Source of the DNA: an uncultured Spirochaeta sp. | GTDB taxonomy: Bacteria; Spirochaetota; Spirochaetia; DSM-27196; Alkalispirochaetaceae | Length of the DNA stretch: 64,000 nucleotides | Direction of reading: 5' to 3' | NCBI GenBank assembly: GCA_913030605.1 | Contig: CAJWEZ010000022.1 | Location: 1 to 64,000 of the forward strand | Part shown: piece after piece, positions 17,646-25,971 of the stretch | Numbering within the stretch: position 1 is the first letter of the stretch | How the letters are laid out: the number at the start of each line of letters is the position of its first letter | Notes under the pieces: generated by a model | Database searches by the model: none | The model's input: only the letters and a program-made list of their open reading frames with translations | What the model was told of the DNA's origin: nothing | Made by a program: the position numbers and the translations under genes

Positions 17646-17978
17646 ATGCCTCGACCGATTGACGTCGAGACCCTGAAAGCGAAAATCGACCGGGGAGACC
17701 ACTTCCACCTCGTGGAAACGCTGCTCCCGAGGGAGTACGAATCGTGGCACCTTCCCGGGGCGATAAACATTCACTTCAACCGCATCACAAAAGCGGCGCG
17801 GGACAGGTTTTCCGCGGACGATGAAATCGTGGTGTACTGCCACAACCCGGAGTGTCGGGCGAGTACGATCGCCGCCCAGAAGCTCGAAAAGCTCGGATAC
17901 ACGAACGTGTACGAGTTCGCCGGCGGCAAGGACGCCTGGCGCGACGCGGGCTACCCCGTGGAGCAGGGCGAGGGCTGA
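17646..17978 (+). CDS. Rhodanese-like domain protein
   Basis: 110 residues from ATG 17646; AAGGAGG at 17632-17638 overlaps the stop of the PFK gene, so the two are co-transcribed. A single rhodanese domain: HFHLVETLLPREYESWHLPGAINI, then the active-site loop VVYCHNPECRAST with the sulfur-carrying Cys before RAST, then GYTNVYEFAGGKDAWRDAGYPVE. The loop starts YCHNPEC rather than the common YCxxGxRS, giving a six-residue loop of Cys-Arg-Ala-Ser-Thr type. Cytoplasmic; a persulfide carrier is likely. Confidence 0.88.
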   Translation: MPRPIDVETLKAKIDRGDHFHLVETLLPREYESWHLPGAINIHFNRITKAARDRFSADDEIVVYCHNPECRASTIAAQKLEKLGYTNVYEFAGGKDAWRDAGYPVEQGEG

Positions 17979-18734
17979 TTACAGATCGTCGATGTGGAGG
18001 TAGCGTCCCGCCGGCAGGTCGTCGCGGTTCACGAGGGTCGCCAGCCGCGCGGCAACGGCCGCCGGTGACGCGAGTCGGCCGTCGGCGCGCCAGCTACGGT
18101 ACTGATCCCGCTCCGGAAGCCGGTCCGTTCCACGTGTGCGCAACGTTTCCTGCATCCCCGTGTCCACGAGCCCCGGAGAGATCGAGTAGATCGCCACGTC
18201 CCCGAGTCCGCTGCGCACGGCCTCGTCCTGTGCCGACCGGGCAAAGGCGTTGAGCCCCGCTTTGGCGGCGGAATAGACGGAGAGCCCCGGCATCACCCGT
18301 TCCGACGCCCCCGACGACAACAGAACAACACGCAGCGGGCACCCGAAGCCGGCGAACCCGGCAACGAACCGCTGGGTGAGGGTGATGGCCGCGGCGAGAT
18401 TGAGCCGGAGGGCGGCATCGACGGCTGCGGAGTCCAGCGTCCCCACGGGGCCGATCGGGTCCAGGGTGGCGGCGGCGACCCACAGCGCCGCAATCTCCGG
18501 TGGCCGGTCGCCCACCGTCGCGGCAATCGAATCGATGAGTGAGTCGGCACCCGACGGATCGCGCAGGTCGGCGGGAAGCCAGTGCAGCGGGAGGCCCTGA
18601 CTTCGGGCGCGATCCACGAGCCGGTCCGGTGTAGTGCGTGAGATGCCGAAAACGGAGGCTGTCGGGGTGAGGAGCTGTTCGACAAGCGCAGCGCCCACTC
18701 CCCGGGATGCGCCGCTGATGACGTGGTACTGCAT
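17979..18734 (-). CDS. Short-chain dehydrogenase/reductase
   Basis: 251 residues from ATG 18734; the stop codon abuts the end of the rhodanese gene (convergent). Rossmann motif SGASRGVGAALVE, NAD(P) adenine pocket FGISRTTPDRL, the NNAG-equivalent replaced by ALWVAAA, catalytic Ser in VVLLSSGAS and YxxxK in VYSAAKAGLNAF. The C-terminal SPGLVDTGMQ is typical. The overall pattern resembles benzil/sepiapterin reductase-type SDRs (YueD-like), but the substrate cannot be told. Confidence 0.8.
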   Translation of the reverse strand: MQYHVISGASRGVGAALVEQLLTPTASVFGISRTTPDRLVDRARSQGLPLHWLPADLRDPSGADSLIDSIAATVGDRPPEIAALWVAAATLDPIGPVGTLDSAAVDAALRLNLAAAITLTQRFVAGFAGFGCPLRVVLLSSGASERVMPGLSVYSAAKAGLNAFARSAQDEAVRSGLGDVAIYSISPGLVDTGMQETLRTRGTDRLPERDQYRSWRADGRLASPAAVAARLATLVNRDDLPAGRYLHIDDL

Positions 18735-19163
18735 GCCACGCCCACGGTAGCACGGCGGGAGCACCCGGCGGAAGGCGCGCACCAGGCACGGTGGTCGGAA
18801 GGCGCGTGTCCGGCGCGGGCGCCGGGGCATGTTCGGACGGCGCCGTGCGCCGGGGACACAAAAAAAGGCCGGTACTCACTACCGGCCGTTTGAGTTTCCT
18901 GGGTGACAGACACGCGGCTGCGCGTCTCCCTGGAATCAATTATCGTCACCGCAACGCGGCTGCAAACCAAAGGGTTCGAGCGGCTGACCGGCGATCCGTT
19001 TCACCGGTCAGCAGACTCCATCCGGCGGAACATTCTCCATAGTGTCCTCCCTGAAGCGCCGCCCATCGGCGCTCCCGTTACCTATAGTCTCGTGACAGCC
19101 GGCGGAGAAGTCAAACGTTTTTGTGAAGAATTTTCGCCAGCCCCGCGTGGCCCTGTTGCCTGA
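18735..19163 (-). other. Gene-free interval with possible small RNA or long pgi 3' UTR
   Basis: No convincing protein gene in 429 bp. Reading leftward from 19114 there is a possible promoter (TTGACT 19109-19114; GACTAT 19084-19089, spacing 19), then hairpins GCGCCG/CGGCGC, CTGACCGG/CCGGTCAG and GACGCG/CGCGTGTC, then the terminator at 18861-18887. A mini-ORF of 10 codons (MENVPPDGVC) with GGAGG five bases upstream lies inside (about 19042-19010). It may instead be the 3' end of the pgi transcript. No match to 6S, SRP, RNase P or tmRNA was seen. Confidence 0.35.
18861..18887 (-). terminator. Rho-independent terminator
   Basis: Perfect 8-bp stem GGCCGGTA / TACCGGCC (18867-18874, 18880-18887) with a 5-nt loop, followed leftward by seven T residues. 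It terminates leftward transcription from pgi or from the putative small RNA. Confidence 0.88.
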
Positions 19164-20741
19164 TCACGTGACGCCGAGAAGCGCGGCGTACGCGGCGAGC
19201 TGCGGTCCCGGGTTTCCCCCCAGTACTTCTTTGGTCAGGATCTTCCCGAGCTGGACGCCCTCCTGATCGAAGCTGTTGATGTTCCACGCCAGGCCCTGAA
19301 ACATCACCTTGTTCTCGAAGTGCGCGAGCAGCGCGCCGACCGCTTCCGGGGTGAGCCGCCGACCCACGATGAGGGTGGACGGCCGGCCTCCGGCGAAGCG
19401 CTTGTTCGGGTTGTCGTCGTCCTTGCCCACGGCGAAGGCCACGATCTGGGCTGCCAGGTTGGCGTTGAGCTTCGTCTGGCTGGTGGACCCGTCGAACTCC
19501 GTGTCCTGCCCGAGCTGGGAATCGAGGAAGCCGACGAACTGAAGCGGCACGACGTCGGTCCCCTGGTGCAGGAGCTGGTAAAAGCTGTGCTGTCCGTTGG
19601 TGCCGGGTTCGCCGAACACCACCGGACCGGTGGCGTAGTCAACGGGCTCGCCGTCGCGGTTGACGCTCTTCCCGTTGGATTCCATGTCCAGCTGCTGCAG
19701 GTGCGCGGGAAACCGGCTGAGCGCCTGGCTGTAGGGGAGCACCGCCGTGGCGGGCCAGCCGAGAACGGTGCGTTCGTAGAGCCCGATCATGGCGTCCATG
19801 AGCGCCGCGTTTTTTCTGATGTCCGGTTCCATCGCCGCCCGGTCGGCGGCGTGGGCGCCGTCGAGGATGCGCTGGAACACCTCCGGGCCGAAGGCCACCG
19901 ACAGCACCACGCCACCGACGGCGCTGGTGGCGGAATAGCGCCCCCCGATGAAATTGTCGATGAAGAACGCGTCGCGGTAGGCGCCGCTGGTCGCCATGGG
20001 ACTGCTCTGCGAGGTGACCGCCACGGTTTGCTTCAGGAGGTCGATGCCGGGGGCGCGCCGCGCTGCGAGTTCCTGCACGAACTTCTCGTTGGTCAGCGTT
20101 TCCTGGGTGGTGCCGCTCTTGCTGACCAGGACGAAGAGGGTCGACTCGAAGTCGACGTCCGAAAGGACGGCGGCGGCGTCGTCGGGGTCCACGTTGCTCA
20201 CGAATCGCGCCTCGATCTGCGGATCGATCCCTTCGGCACGGGCCCACTGCTCCAGGGCCAGGTACAGCGCCCGCGGCCCCAGGTCGGAGCCGCCGATACC
20301 GATCTGCACGACGGTACGGTAGCGGTTGCCGGAGGGAGCGGTCTCGGCGCCACTGCGGACGGCGGCGGCAAACTCCGCGACTCGACGCTGTTGCTCCACG
20401 TAGAACTCCCGCTGGTTGCGTCCCTCATGGATCACATCGGCGCCGAGTTGCCCGCGCAGCAGGTGGTGCAGCACCAGTCGCTGCTCTCCGGTGTTCATTA
20501 CGGCGCCTTCGGCAAGCATGCGGTACTTGGCGATCAGCTCCTGTTCGCCGGCGAGTTCTCCGAGGCGCTGCATGACCGAGGCGTTGACCGGGGTGGCGGC
20601 GTACGAATAGGTGAGGTCCGCAGCGAGCGGTATACGCATTTCCGTCACGCGCTCCGGCGAGAGTCCGGTGACGTCGAAGGGAGTTGTGTCTTTCAACGCG
20701 GCAAAGGCCGCGGTATCGGTCAGATTCCTGAACGTGGGCAT
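19164..20741 (-). CDS. pgi: Glucose-6-phosphate isomerase
   Basis: 525 residues from ATG 20741 (CGGAGG upstream). Interconverts glucose-6-P and fructose-6-P. Phosphate-binding region QIGIGGSDLGPRALY, the LVSKSGTTQET loop with the active-site serine/threonines, the catalytic Glu in GGRYSATSAVGG-containing segment, PGTNGQHSFYQLLHQGT (His of the second signature) and the lysine near TEFDGSTSQTKLNANL. Typical length of the long PGI family. A wrong in-frame upstream extension exists to 21980; it is antisense to the neighbouring gene and is not used. Confidence 0.95.
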   Translation of the reverse strand: MPTFRNLTDTAAFAALKDTTPFDVTGLSPERVTEMRIPLAADLTYSYAATPVNASVMQRLGELAGEQELIAKYRMLAEGAVMNTGEQRLVLHHLLRGQLGADVIHEGRNQREFYVEQQRRVAEFAAAVRSGAETAPSGNRYRTVVQIGIGGSDLGPRALYLALEQWARAEGIDPQIEARFVSNVDPDDAAAVLSDVDFESTLFVLVSKSGTTQETLTNEKFVQELAARRAPGIDLLKQTVAVTSQSSPMATSGAYRDAFFIDNFIGGRYSATSAVGGVVLSVAFGPEVFQRILDGAHAADRAAMEPDIRKNAALMDAMIGLYERTVLGWPATAVLPYSQALSRFPAHLQQLDMESNGKSVNRDGEPVDYATGPVVFGEPGTNGQHSFYQLLHQGTDVVPLQFVGFLDSQLGQDTEFDGSTSQTKLNANLAAQIVAFAVGKDDDNPNKRFAGGRPSTLIVGRRLTPEAVGALLAHFENKVMFQGLAWNINSFDQEGVQLGKILTKEVLGGNPGPQLAAYAALLGVT

Positions 20742-20801
20742 GAGTACCTCCGGGCCCCAAGCATACCGGGGCTGCCGGTCCGTCGCAACGGGAGCGCGGG
20801 G

Positions 20802-20830
20802 GTGACAGGCGCCGCCACCGGCGCTACTCT
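20802..20830 (+). promoter_or_regulatory. Promoter of the sugar nucleotidyltransferase gene
   Basis: GTGACA (20802-20807), 17 bp, TACTCT (20825-20830), then 7 bp to ATG 20838. A leaderless start is implied. Confidence 0.6.
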
Positions 20831-20837
20831 CGAGGGC

Positions 20838-21746
20838 ATGAAACCGACACTCTTGGTACTCGCCGCCGGCATGGGTAGCCGGTACGGCGGGGTAAAACAG
20901 ATCGACCCGGTGGGCCCGGGGAACGAGGCGATTATCGACTACTCGATCTACGACGCCATTCGCGCCGGGTACGGACGCGTGGTGTTTGTGGTACGCGAAG
21001 AGATCGAAGCGGATGTCCGGGAGTTTTTCGCCGGCAAGTTCGACGGACAGATCGACGTGGACTACGTTCACCAGGACCTCTCCGACGTTCCGGACGGGTT
21101 TTCGGTGCCCGAGGGGCGTGCCAAGCCCTGGGGAACCGCCCACGCCGTCCTCGCCGCCCGCACCGCGATCGACGCACCGTTCGCCGTGATCAACGGTGAC
21201 GACTTCTACGGGCGTGCCGCGCTCCAGACGATCGGCGATCACCTGGCGTCCTTGCCGGTGGACGGAACCGACTACGCCATGGTGGGCTACCGCCTGGATC
21301 GGACGCTGAGCGACAACGGCACCGTTTCGCGCGGGATCGTGAGCCACGACGACGAGGGGTGGCTGCAGTCGATCGAGGAGCACACGAAGCTCATCGCCCG
21401 CGATGGTCGGGTGGCGAGCCTGGACGAGTCCGATCGTGTTCGGGCGTGGTTCACCGGCGACGAGGCCACCAGTATGAACCTGTTCGGGTTTACCCCGCAG
21501 GCGATGGCGCAGTTCCAGGAGCGGTTCGCCGCGTTTTTGACGGAGTTCGGCGACCAGCCGAAGAGCGAGTTCTACATCCCCTACGCGATGAACCTGCTCA
21601 AAGAACGGGGCGAGGCACGGATGACGGTGCTCCGGAGCGATTCGGAGTGGTTCGGGGTGACCTACCGCGAGGATCGTCCCGCGGTGGTGCAGCGGATTCG
21701 TGAACTGGTCGACGCCGGGGAGTATCCCGAGCGGTTGTGGGGTTGA
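20838..21746 (+). CDS. Sugar-nucleotide transferase (NTP_transferase family)
   Basis: 302 residues from ATG 20838. Nucleotidyltransferase signature LLVLAAGMGSRYGGVKQIDPVG at the N-terminus, then the PWGTAHAVLAAR segment that binds the base, and the metal-binding Asp pair in VINGDDFYGRAAL. The C-terminal half carries NLFGFTPQAM and SEFYIPYAMNLL. The family covers GlmU/RmlA-like enzymes; the version with KQIDPVGPGNEAIIDYSIYDA is common next to Pgi or kinase genes. The NTP and sugar are unknown. Divergent from pgi. Confidence 0.85.
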   Translation: MKPTLLVLAAGMGSRYGGVKQIDPVGPGNEAIIDYSIYDAIRAGYGRVVFVVREEIEADVREFFAGKFDGQIDVDYVHQDLSDVPDGFSVPEGRAKPWGTAHAVLAARTAIDAPFAVINGDDFYGRAALQTIGDHLASLPVDGTDYAMVGYRLDRTLSDNGTVSRGIVSHDDEGWLQSIEEHTKLIARDGRVASLDESDRVRAWFTGDEATSMNLFGFTPQAMAQFQERFAAFLTEFGDQPKSEFYIPYAMNLLKERGEARMTVLRSDSEWFGVTYREDRPAVVQRIRELVDAGEYPERLWG

Positions 21747-21819
21747 GACCGGCCCCGGGGTGGGCGTGCAGCGGCGGACCGCTCGGCCCGCCGGTGTCGT
21801 CACGCCCGATGTACGGTCA

Positions 21820-22728
21820 CTACCGCGCCAGGCGCTCCTGCAGCAGCGTGTAGCCGGCGGCGTTTCGCGCTTCGGCGCGGATCGCCCGTTCGGCGCGTTC
21901 CACGCCGGCCTGGTACTCCGGGTTGCCCGGCATCGCGTCGAGGGCCTTGCGGTAGCAGCGGAGCGCCTCGTGCGGCTCACCCGCGTCCTGCCACGCTTCG
22001 CCCATCAGCCCCTGGACCCAGCCTTCCTGTTCCCGTTCAAACGCATTCCGGTAACAGAAGATCGCCTTGTGGACGTGGTGGTGCTCCTGAAAGAGCTGCC
22101 CGAGGCGCAACCACGCCCGGGAGCGGTCGGTGTCGTCCACGGCGCGTTCGATCGCCCGCCGGAGGGCCGCGGCGGCGCGCCACACCTCACCCCGGGCGTC
22201 GAGCTCGTCGGCGCGGTGGAGCCAGCTGGTCGCGCTGAAGCGTGAGGGATCGCGCATGAGCTGCCGCACCTCCGGCGACGGCTCATCCGGGGCGTCGAAG
22301 AGGTCCATCTGCTGGCTGGCGTCGGCGTCGTAGAGCTGATACGCGAAGACCTCGTGCTGCGGCGTTTCCACGATGTGGAACTCCGTGGGCAGGTCGTCGA
22401 CCAGTTCCGCCTCGAAGTACCGGAGCCCGATCCAGGCGGTCCATCGCGCGTCGTCCTCCGATTCGGGCGCCGCGAACGTCTCAAGAAACGCACGGTCGCG
22501 GTACCCGCCCCGGATCCAGCCACGGCGGGCTCCGGGAATCGTGGCGAACAACGGCTTGACCCACCACCAGTAGGGACCGAAATGGCGGTGGTCCCGGCGC
22601 TCGGCGATAATCCGCGGCGCCAGGTCACTGAGGTACTGCGCGATGTCGGCGTCGCGTTGGTCGCGGGTGACGCCGGTGAGCAGTCTGTCTATGTCAGCGG
22701 GAAGGAAGTACACTGCTGCTCCTTTCAT
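21820..22728 (-). CDS. TPR-containing hypothetical protein
   Basis: 302 residues. The first half is unfamiliar (RDHRHFGPYWWWVKPLFATIPG is a striking aromatic run; ESEDDARWTAWIGLRYFEAELVDDLP). The second half has two or three tetratricopeptide repeats: AWLRLGQLFQEHHHVHKAIFCYRNAF and GLMGEAWQDAGEPHEALRCYRKALDAMPGNPEY (shown in part). No signal peptide. Its ATGA overlaps the end of the 120-residue gene upstream, so the two act as a coupled pair; a protein-protein interaction role is inferred. Confidence 0.6.
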   Translation of the reverse strand: MKGAAVYFLPADIDRLLTGVTRDQRDADIAQYLSDLAPRIIAERRDHRHFGPYWWWVKPLFATIPGARRGWIRGGYRDRAFLETFAAPESEDDARWTAWIGLRYFEAELVDDLPTEFHIVETPQHEVFAYQLYDADASQQMDLFDAPDEPSPEVRQLMRDPSRFSATSWLHRADELDARGEVWRAAAALRRAIERAVDDTDRSRAWLRLGQLFQEHHHVHKAIFCYRNAFEREQEGWVQGLMGEAWQDAGEPHEALRCYRKALDAMPGNPEYQAGVERAERAIRAEARNAAGYTLLQERLAR

Positions 22729-23087
22729 GTCCCCCCTTTATCGGCACGGGACAGGGTGGTGATGAGGTCGCGCAGCGAACGCCGCGGGCCGTCCGGGAGA
22801 TCGGCGTCAAACTCCTCCAGTACCGCGCGGAGGCCGCGGAACTCACGGTCCGAAACCATGACGGTACCGTCATCCATCTGACCCGAGAACAGGTCGATCA
22901 GGGCCGCGGAGATCTCCTGGGCCCCATCCATATTGAACTGCTCCACCAGACGAGCGTAGATCCGGGGCCCCAGCTCGGGCAGCGCCACGAAGCGGCCGAA
23001 GGCGGCGCCGCTCTCGGTGGCCAGTGCCTCGAGGTGGGCCGTGGTGCGGGTGCGCAGCTCATCAAGAAATGCCTCGCGAGGTGTCAT
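22725..23087 (-). CDS. Small conserved hypothetical protein
   Basis: 120 residues from ATG 23087. Mostly helical and acidic; no Cys, no membrane segment, no recognised motif. Segments: LPELGPRIYARLVEQFNMDGAQEIS, LIDLFSGQMDDGT. First gene of a two-gene unit with the TPR protein (4-bp ATGA overlap). The start is supported by a promoter 6 bp upstream. Confidence 0.55.
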   Translation of the reverse strand: MTPREAFLDELRTRTTAHLEALATESGAAFGRFVALPELGPRIYARLVEQFNMDGAQEISAALIDLFSGQMDDGTVMVSDREFRGLRAVLEEFDADLPDGPRRSLRDLITTLSRADKGGT

Positions 23088-23093
23088 GGGGCC

Positions 23094-23122
23094 ACCTTAG
23101 CGCCGCGGCGGAGACCGGTCAA
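23094..23122 (-). promoter_or_regulatory. Promoter of the small protein/TPR protein pair
   Basis: TTGACC (23117-23122), 17 bp, TAAGGT (23094-23099), then GGCCCC and ATG 23087. Leaderless arrangement. The -35 overlaps the last codons of the THUMP methyltransferase gene. Confidence 0.62.
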
Positions 23123-24369
23123 TCGGCGCGTGCACCCGTCTCGGGATCGATGTCGGCCCCGGGGGTGGTGCGTACGATGGCGCCGACGTCCCGCCGTTCC
23201 AGTACGAATATCCCGGGGAAGACACCGCCGATTTCGATGAGGTGAACGCCGCGGAGCCACCACTGCGGCCGGTCGGCGATCACGTGGTTGAGCCGGCCGC
23301 GGCGGCGCGAACTGAGCAGCACGAGGCGCCCGCCGGGAGGCAGGACGGCGGCGGCTCCGTCCAGGAGTTCCCGGTAGAACTGGTCGAAATTGAGCCGCCT
23401 CCCGAGGCGTACGCCGAACGGCGGGTTGCATACGATAGCGCCGATGCCGCGGTCAACCCAGGTGTCGGCGAGGGCTGTGGCGTCGGCGCGACGCACCACC
23501 ACGGCCCGGGCGAGCGCGTTTGCCGCCAGATTGGCTCGGGTGCCCGCCACCGCCTCAGGGGCTATGTCGGCGGCGTATACCGGAGCCCACGGAACGTCCG
23601 GATCCCGCACACGCCGCGCCGCCGCCTCTATGGCGATCGTGCCGGACCCGCAGAACGGATCGAGGATCGCGCCGGCGGGGAGTGCCGGATCGTGGGGATG
23701 TGCGCCGGGGTGCTGCGGGTCCGTGGCGGCGGAAAGCCGGAGGCACGCCGCCGCCACGACCGTACTGAGCGTGATTCGGGGACGGTACGCCCACGTAAAC
23801 CGGCGGTCGCGGGTCGGGGAACCCAGCAGGCGGCCGATCGTCAGAAGATCGTCGTCGAGGTCCGCGCGAATGGTGACATCCGGAGCCGACAGGTTGACCC
23901 GGGCGCCGGAGGCGCCGGCCACCACGCCGCCCACGGTGCGTTCGACATCGGGGCTGTTGACCGGATGGTTCCCGACGCGGAGACAGCGTACGGCGAAGGA
24001 CTCCGCCGGCCGTGGCCACGGCAGCGACACCTCGGCGGCGAGGTCCCGGATCATGGCGAGGTAGCGGTCGCCGTCGGTGGTGGCCGCCGCCGGTACAGGA
24101 ACGGTTGCGGCCACCTCCAGTACCTCGTACACGGTGCGCAGCTCGTCGAAGGCGACCGCGGGCAGGGGCTCGGGGCTCGTCACGGCGACCCAGCCGCGCC
24201 TGCCGCGGGGGACCTCCTCCGTACGGGTGTCGGCCCACACGGATCGGCCGGCTGCGGCAGCGTCCGGCACGGAGGCGGCAGTGGTGAGGCCGGCAGCGGT
24301 GAGGCCGGCGATTTCGGCGGCCAGAACGGGTTCGAGGCCCGGGTTGGTGCGCAGATGGTAGCAATTCAT
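23119..24369 (-). CDS. THUMP-domain RNA N2-guanine methyltransferase (RlmL/Trm14 family)
   Basis: 416 residues from ATG 24369. N-terminal ferredoxin-like/THUMP region starts with NCYHLRTNPGLEPVLAAEI and holds CLRVGNHPVNSPDVERTVGG. The Rossmann methyltransferase domain has AILDPFCGSGTIAIEAA (SAM site), VYAADIAPEAVAG and the catalytic IVCNPPFGVRLG (NPPF/Y motif for N-methylation of guanine). No C-terminal RlmK domain is present, so it is a single-function enzyme acting on 23S rRNA or tRNA. It opens a cluster of three RNA methyltransferases (with trmH and rlmD). Confidence 0.85.
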   Translation of the reverse strand: MNCYHLRTNPGLEPVLAAEIAGLTAAGLTTAASVPDAAAAGRSVWADTRTEEVPRGRRGWVAVTSPEPLPAVAFDELRTVYEVLEVAATVPVPAAATTDGDRYLAMIRDLAAEVSLPWPRPAESFAVRCLRVGNHPVNSPDVERTVGGVVAGASGARVNLSAPDVTIRADLDDDLLTIGRLLGSPTRDRRFTWAYRPRITLSTVVAAACLRLSAATDPQHPGAHPHDPALPAGAILDPFCGSGTIAIEAAARRVRDPDVPWAPVYAADIAPEAVAGTRANLAANALARAVVVRRADATALADTWVDRGIGAIVCNPPFGVRLGRRLNFDQFYRELLDGAAAVLPPGGRLVLLSSRRRGRLNHVIADRPQWWLRGVHLIEIGGVFPGIFVLERRDVGAIVRTTPGADIDPETGARAD

Positions 24370-24402
24370 CGGAATCCCTCGCTATCCTACCGGAGACCGG
24401 TC

Positions 24403-25971
24403 ATGCGTGTATCCCTCCTTCCTCCGGTGCTCTCACCGGGGCGTGTTCACGACCTCCTCGTTGCAGGCGAACTCTCGGTTGCGGTCGAGGTGTCCGCGCA
24501 CCCCGCCGAAGGCGATGTCGCGTTCCGTCTGGTGGGGCGCCTCGACGGGCGCGGCGTGGTCGCGCGTCCCGCGGCGGGCCTGGCGCGCCTGGTGGCGGAG
24601 ATCGCACGCGCGGAACGGGTGGAGGCGACGCGAATCCCCGACGGTGAGGCGTTCGCGGTGCCGCTTTCGGAGACCGCCGTGGCGTGGCTTACCGATCGCA
24701 GGCTCCTGTGGACACTGCTGGCGGGCGCCTGGGGACACCCCGCGGGGAGCGAACCGGCGCCGCCGCGGCGCGTGGACAGTACCGAGCTCCTGGTCGATTC
24801 CGGCCGCGACGGAGTGTGGACGATCCATTTTGGCGAGCCGGGATCGAACGGTGCGCTCTCGTGCCTGGTGGTGGAGACAGAACCGACGGGGGACACGATC
24901 GGACGGGCGGTGGCCGCGGGGATTCAGCGGCTGAGAGAGACGCTGCGCCGCGCGGGATGGCCTCAGGTGTCGGCGCAGGTTCGGCGGCGGGACGCATCGG
25001 ACGTATCCGGTGGCGCCGCCCTCATGCGGATCGATGGCCCCGCCGCCCGGGTCTACTGGCCGGTGCGGTCCTTTCGGGGACTGCTGCAGGTTCTCGCCGG
25101 CGGGACCGGCGAAGGCTCTTCGGACGGGAGCGCCGGGACCGGCGCCGGCACGTGGAACCATCTCCAGGCGACCGCTCTGCTGCGCGTGCTGGACGCGGAG
25201 ATTACCCACGGAGGTCTTCTGCGCCTGATGCGGCTGGCCCCGCGCACCGCCGTCGAGCGTCGCGCCCGGCATGCTATTCGGACGATCGCCGAGCTCATTC
25301 GCGAGGACGGCGTGGCGAAACGCAGCCTCGTTGATCTGGCGTACCGTTCCGGCCAACTCTACCGCGACCTGTCCCTCGTTGCACTGTGGTGCGGTCCGGC
25401 GGAGCAGGCGTCGCTGCGAATGGGATTCGGCACGCGACGGTGGGAGCAGATCGTGGCTCACGCGGAGCGGCGTCATCCCGGCGCCGGTGCACGGCCCCCG
25501 TGGGACCAGGTTGCCGGTGCCGCGGACCGGGTGGTGGCGGAACTGGCACGGCGGACGAAGCAGCCCGGTCAGCGGCCGCCGGTGGCAACAGCGGAGATCG
25601 TTCGGCGGTACTATCTGGAGCCGCGGGGGGATCGCCTGTACCGCGTGTGGCGCGCCCAGATCGCCGACGGCGCCCTGGCGGCGCTCCTGGAGGATGTGTT
25701 CCTGTCACAGCTCAAGCGGGATCTTCCGCGTCTTCCGCGAACGGCGCTGGTCCACGCCGCCGTGGGTGAGGCATCCACGATGCAGCAGCGCATCGCGGCG
25801 GTTTTCTCCCGTCGGGGCCGGCAGATGTTCCTCGAGGATGTCCGGGTGGTGGAAGCGGCGATCGACGCGGATCGCTTTCGCGAGTGGGACCGGCTCCTGG
25901 CGGCACGGCGGCTGGTGTGGAGTCGCTACAACCGGCGGTCCCGTGCCCGATCCAGGATGAGTCCCGCGTGA
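24403..25971 (+). CDS. Unknown 522-residue protein with a FliG-like C-terminal segment
   Basis: 522 residues from ATG 24403. No signal peptide; Arg/Ala-rich and helical. The N-terminal 200 residues show no known domain. The last 130 residues run ALAALLEDVFLSQLKRDLPRL, LVHAAVGEASTMQQRIAAVFS and RRGRQMFLEDVRVVEAAID, whose spacing recalls the C-terminal domain of the flagellar switch protein FliG (ALKGAS...NMSxRAAEMLxED). FliG homology is my inference from pattern only. It overlaps trmH convergently by 46 bp. Otherwise unrecognised. Confidence 0.55.
   Translation: MRVSLLPPVLSPGRVHDLLVAGELSVAVEVSAHPAEGDVAFRLVGRLDGRGVVARPAAGLARLVAEIARAERVEATRIPDGEAFAVPLSETAVAWLTDRRLLWTLLAGAWGHPAGSEPAPPRRVDSTELLVDSGRDGVWTIHFGEPGSNGALSCLVVETEPTGDTIGRAVAAGIQRLRETLRRAGWPQVSAQVRRRDASDVSGGAALMRIDGPAARVYWPVRSFRGLLQVLAGGTGEGSSDGSAGTGAGTWNHLQATALLRVLDAEITHGGLLRLMRLAPRTAVERRARHAIRTIAELIREDGVAKRSLVDLAYRSGQLYRDLSLVALWCGPAEQASLRMGFGTRRWEQIVAHAERRHPGAGARPPWDQVAGAADRVVAELARRTKQPGQRPPVATAEIVRRYYLEPRGDRLYRVWRAQIADGALAALLEDVFLSQLKRDLPRLPRTALVHAAVGEASTMQQRIAAVFSRRGRQMFLEDVRVVEAAIDADRFREWDRLLAARRLVWSRYNRRSRARSRMSPA

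Noticed and set aside
18903-19163. An 86-codon rightward ORF in the pgi/SDR interval.
   Set aside because: No ribosome site, no resemblance to a protein, and it lies opposite the hairpins and terminator of the interval.
19164-21980. A 938-codon open frame on the minus strand that extends pgi far upstream.
   Set aside because: The extension is antisense to the nucleotidyltransferase gene, has no family match and lies upstream of the ATG at 20741 with a good GGAGG. It is an artefact of high-GC frames.
23242-25971. A 909-codon rightward frame that includes the 522-residue gene.
   Set aside because: The first 387 codons are antisense to the THUMP methyltransferase. The start at 24403 follows the gap between the divergent genes.
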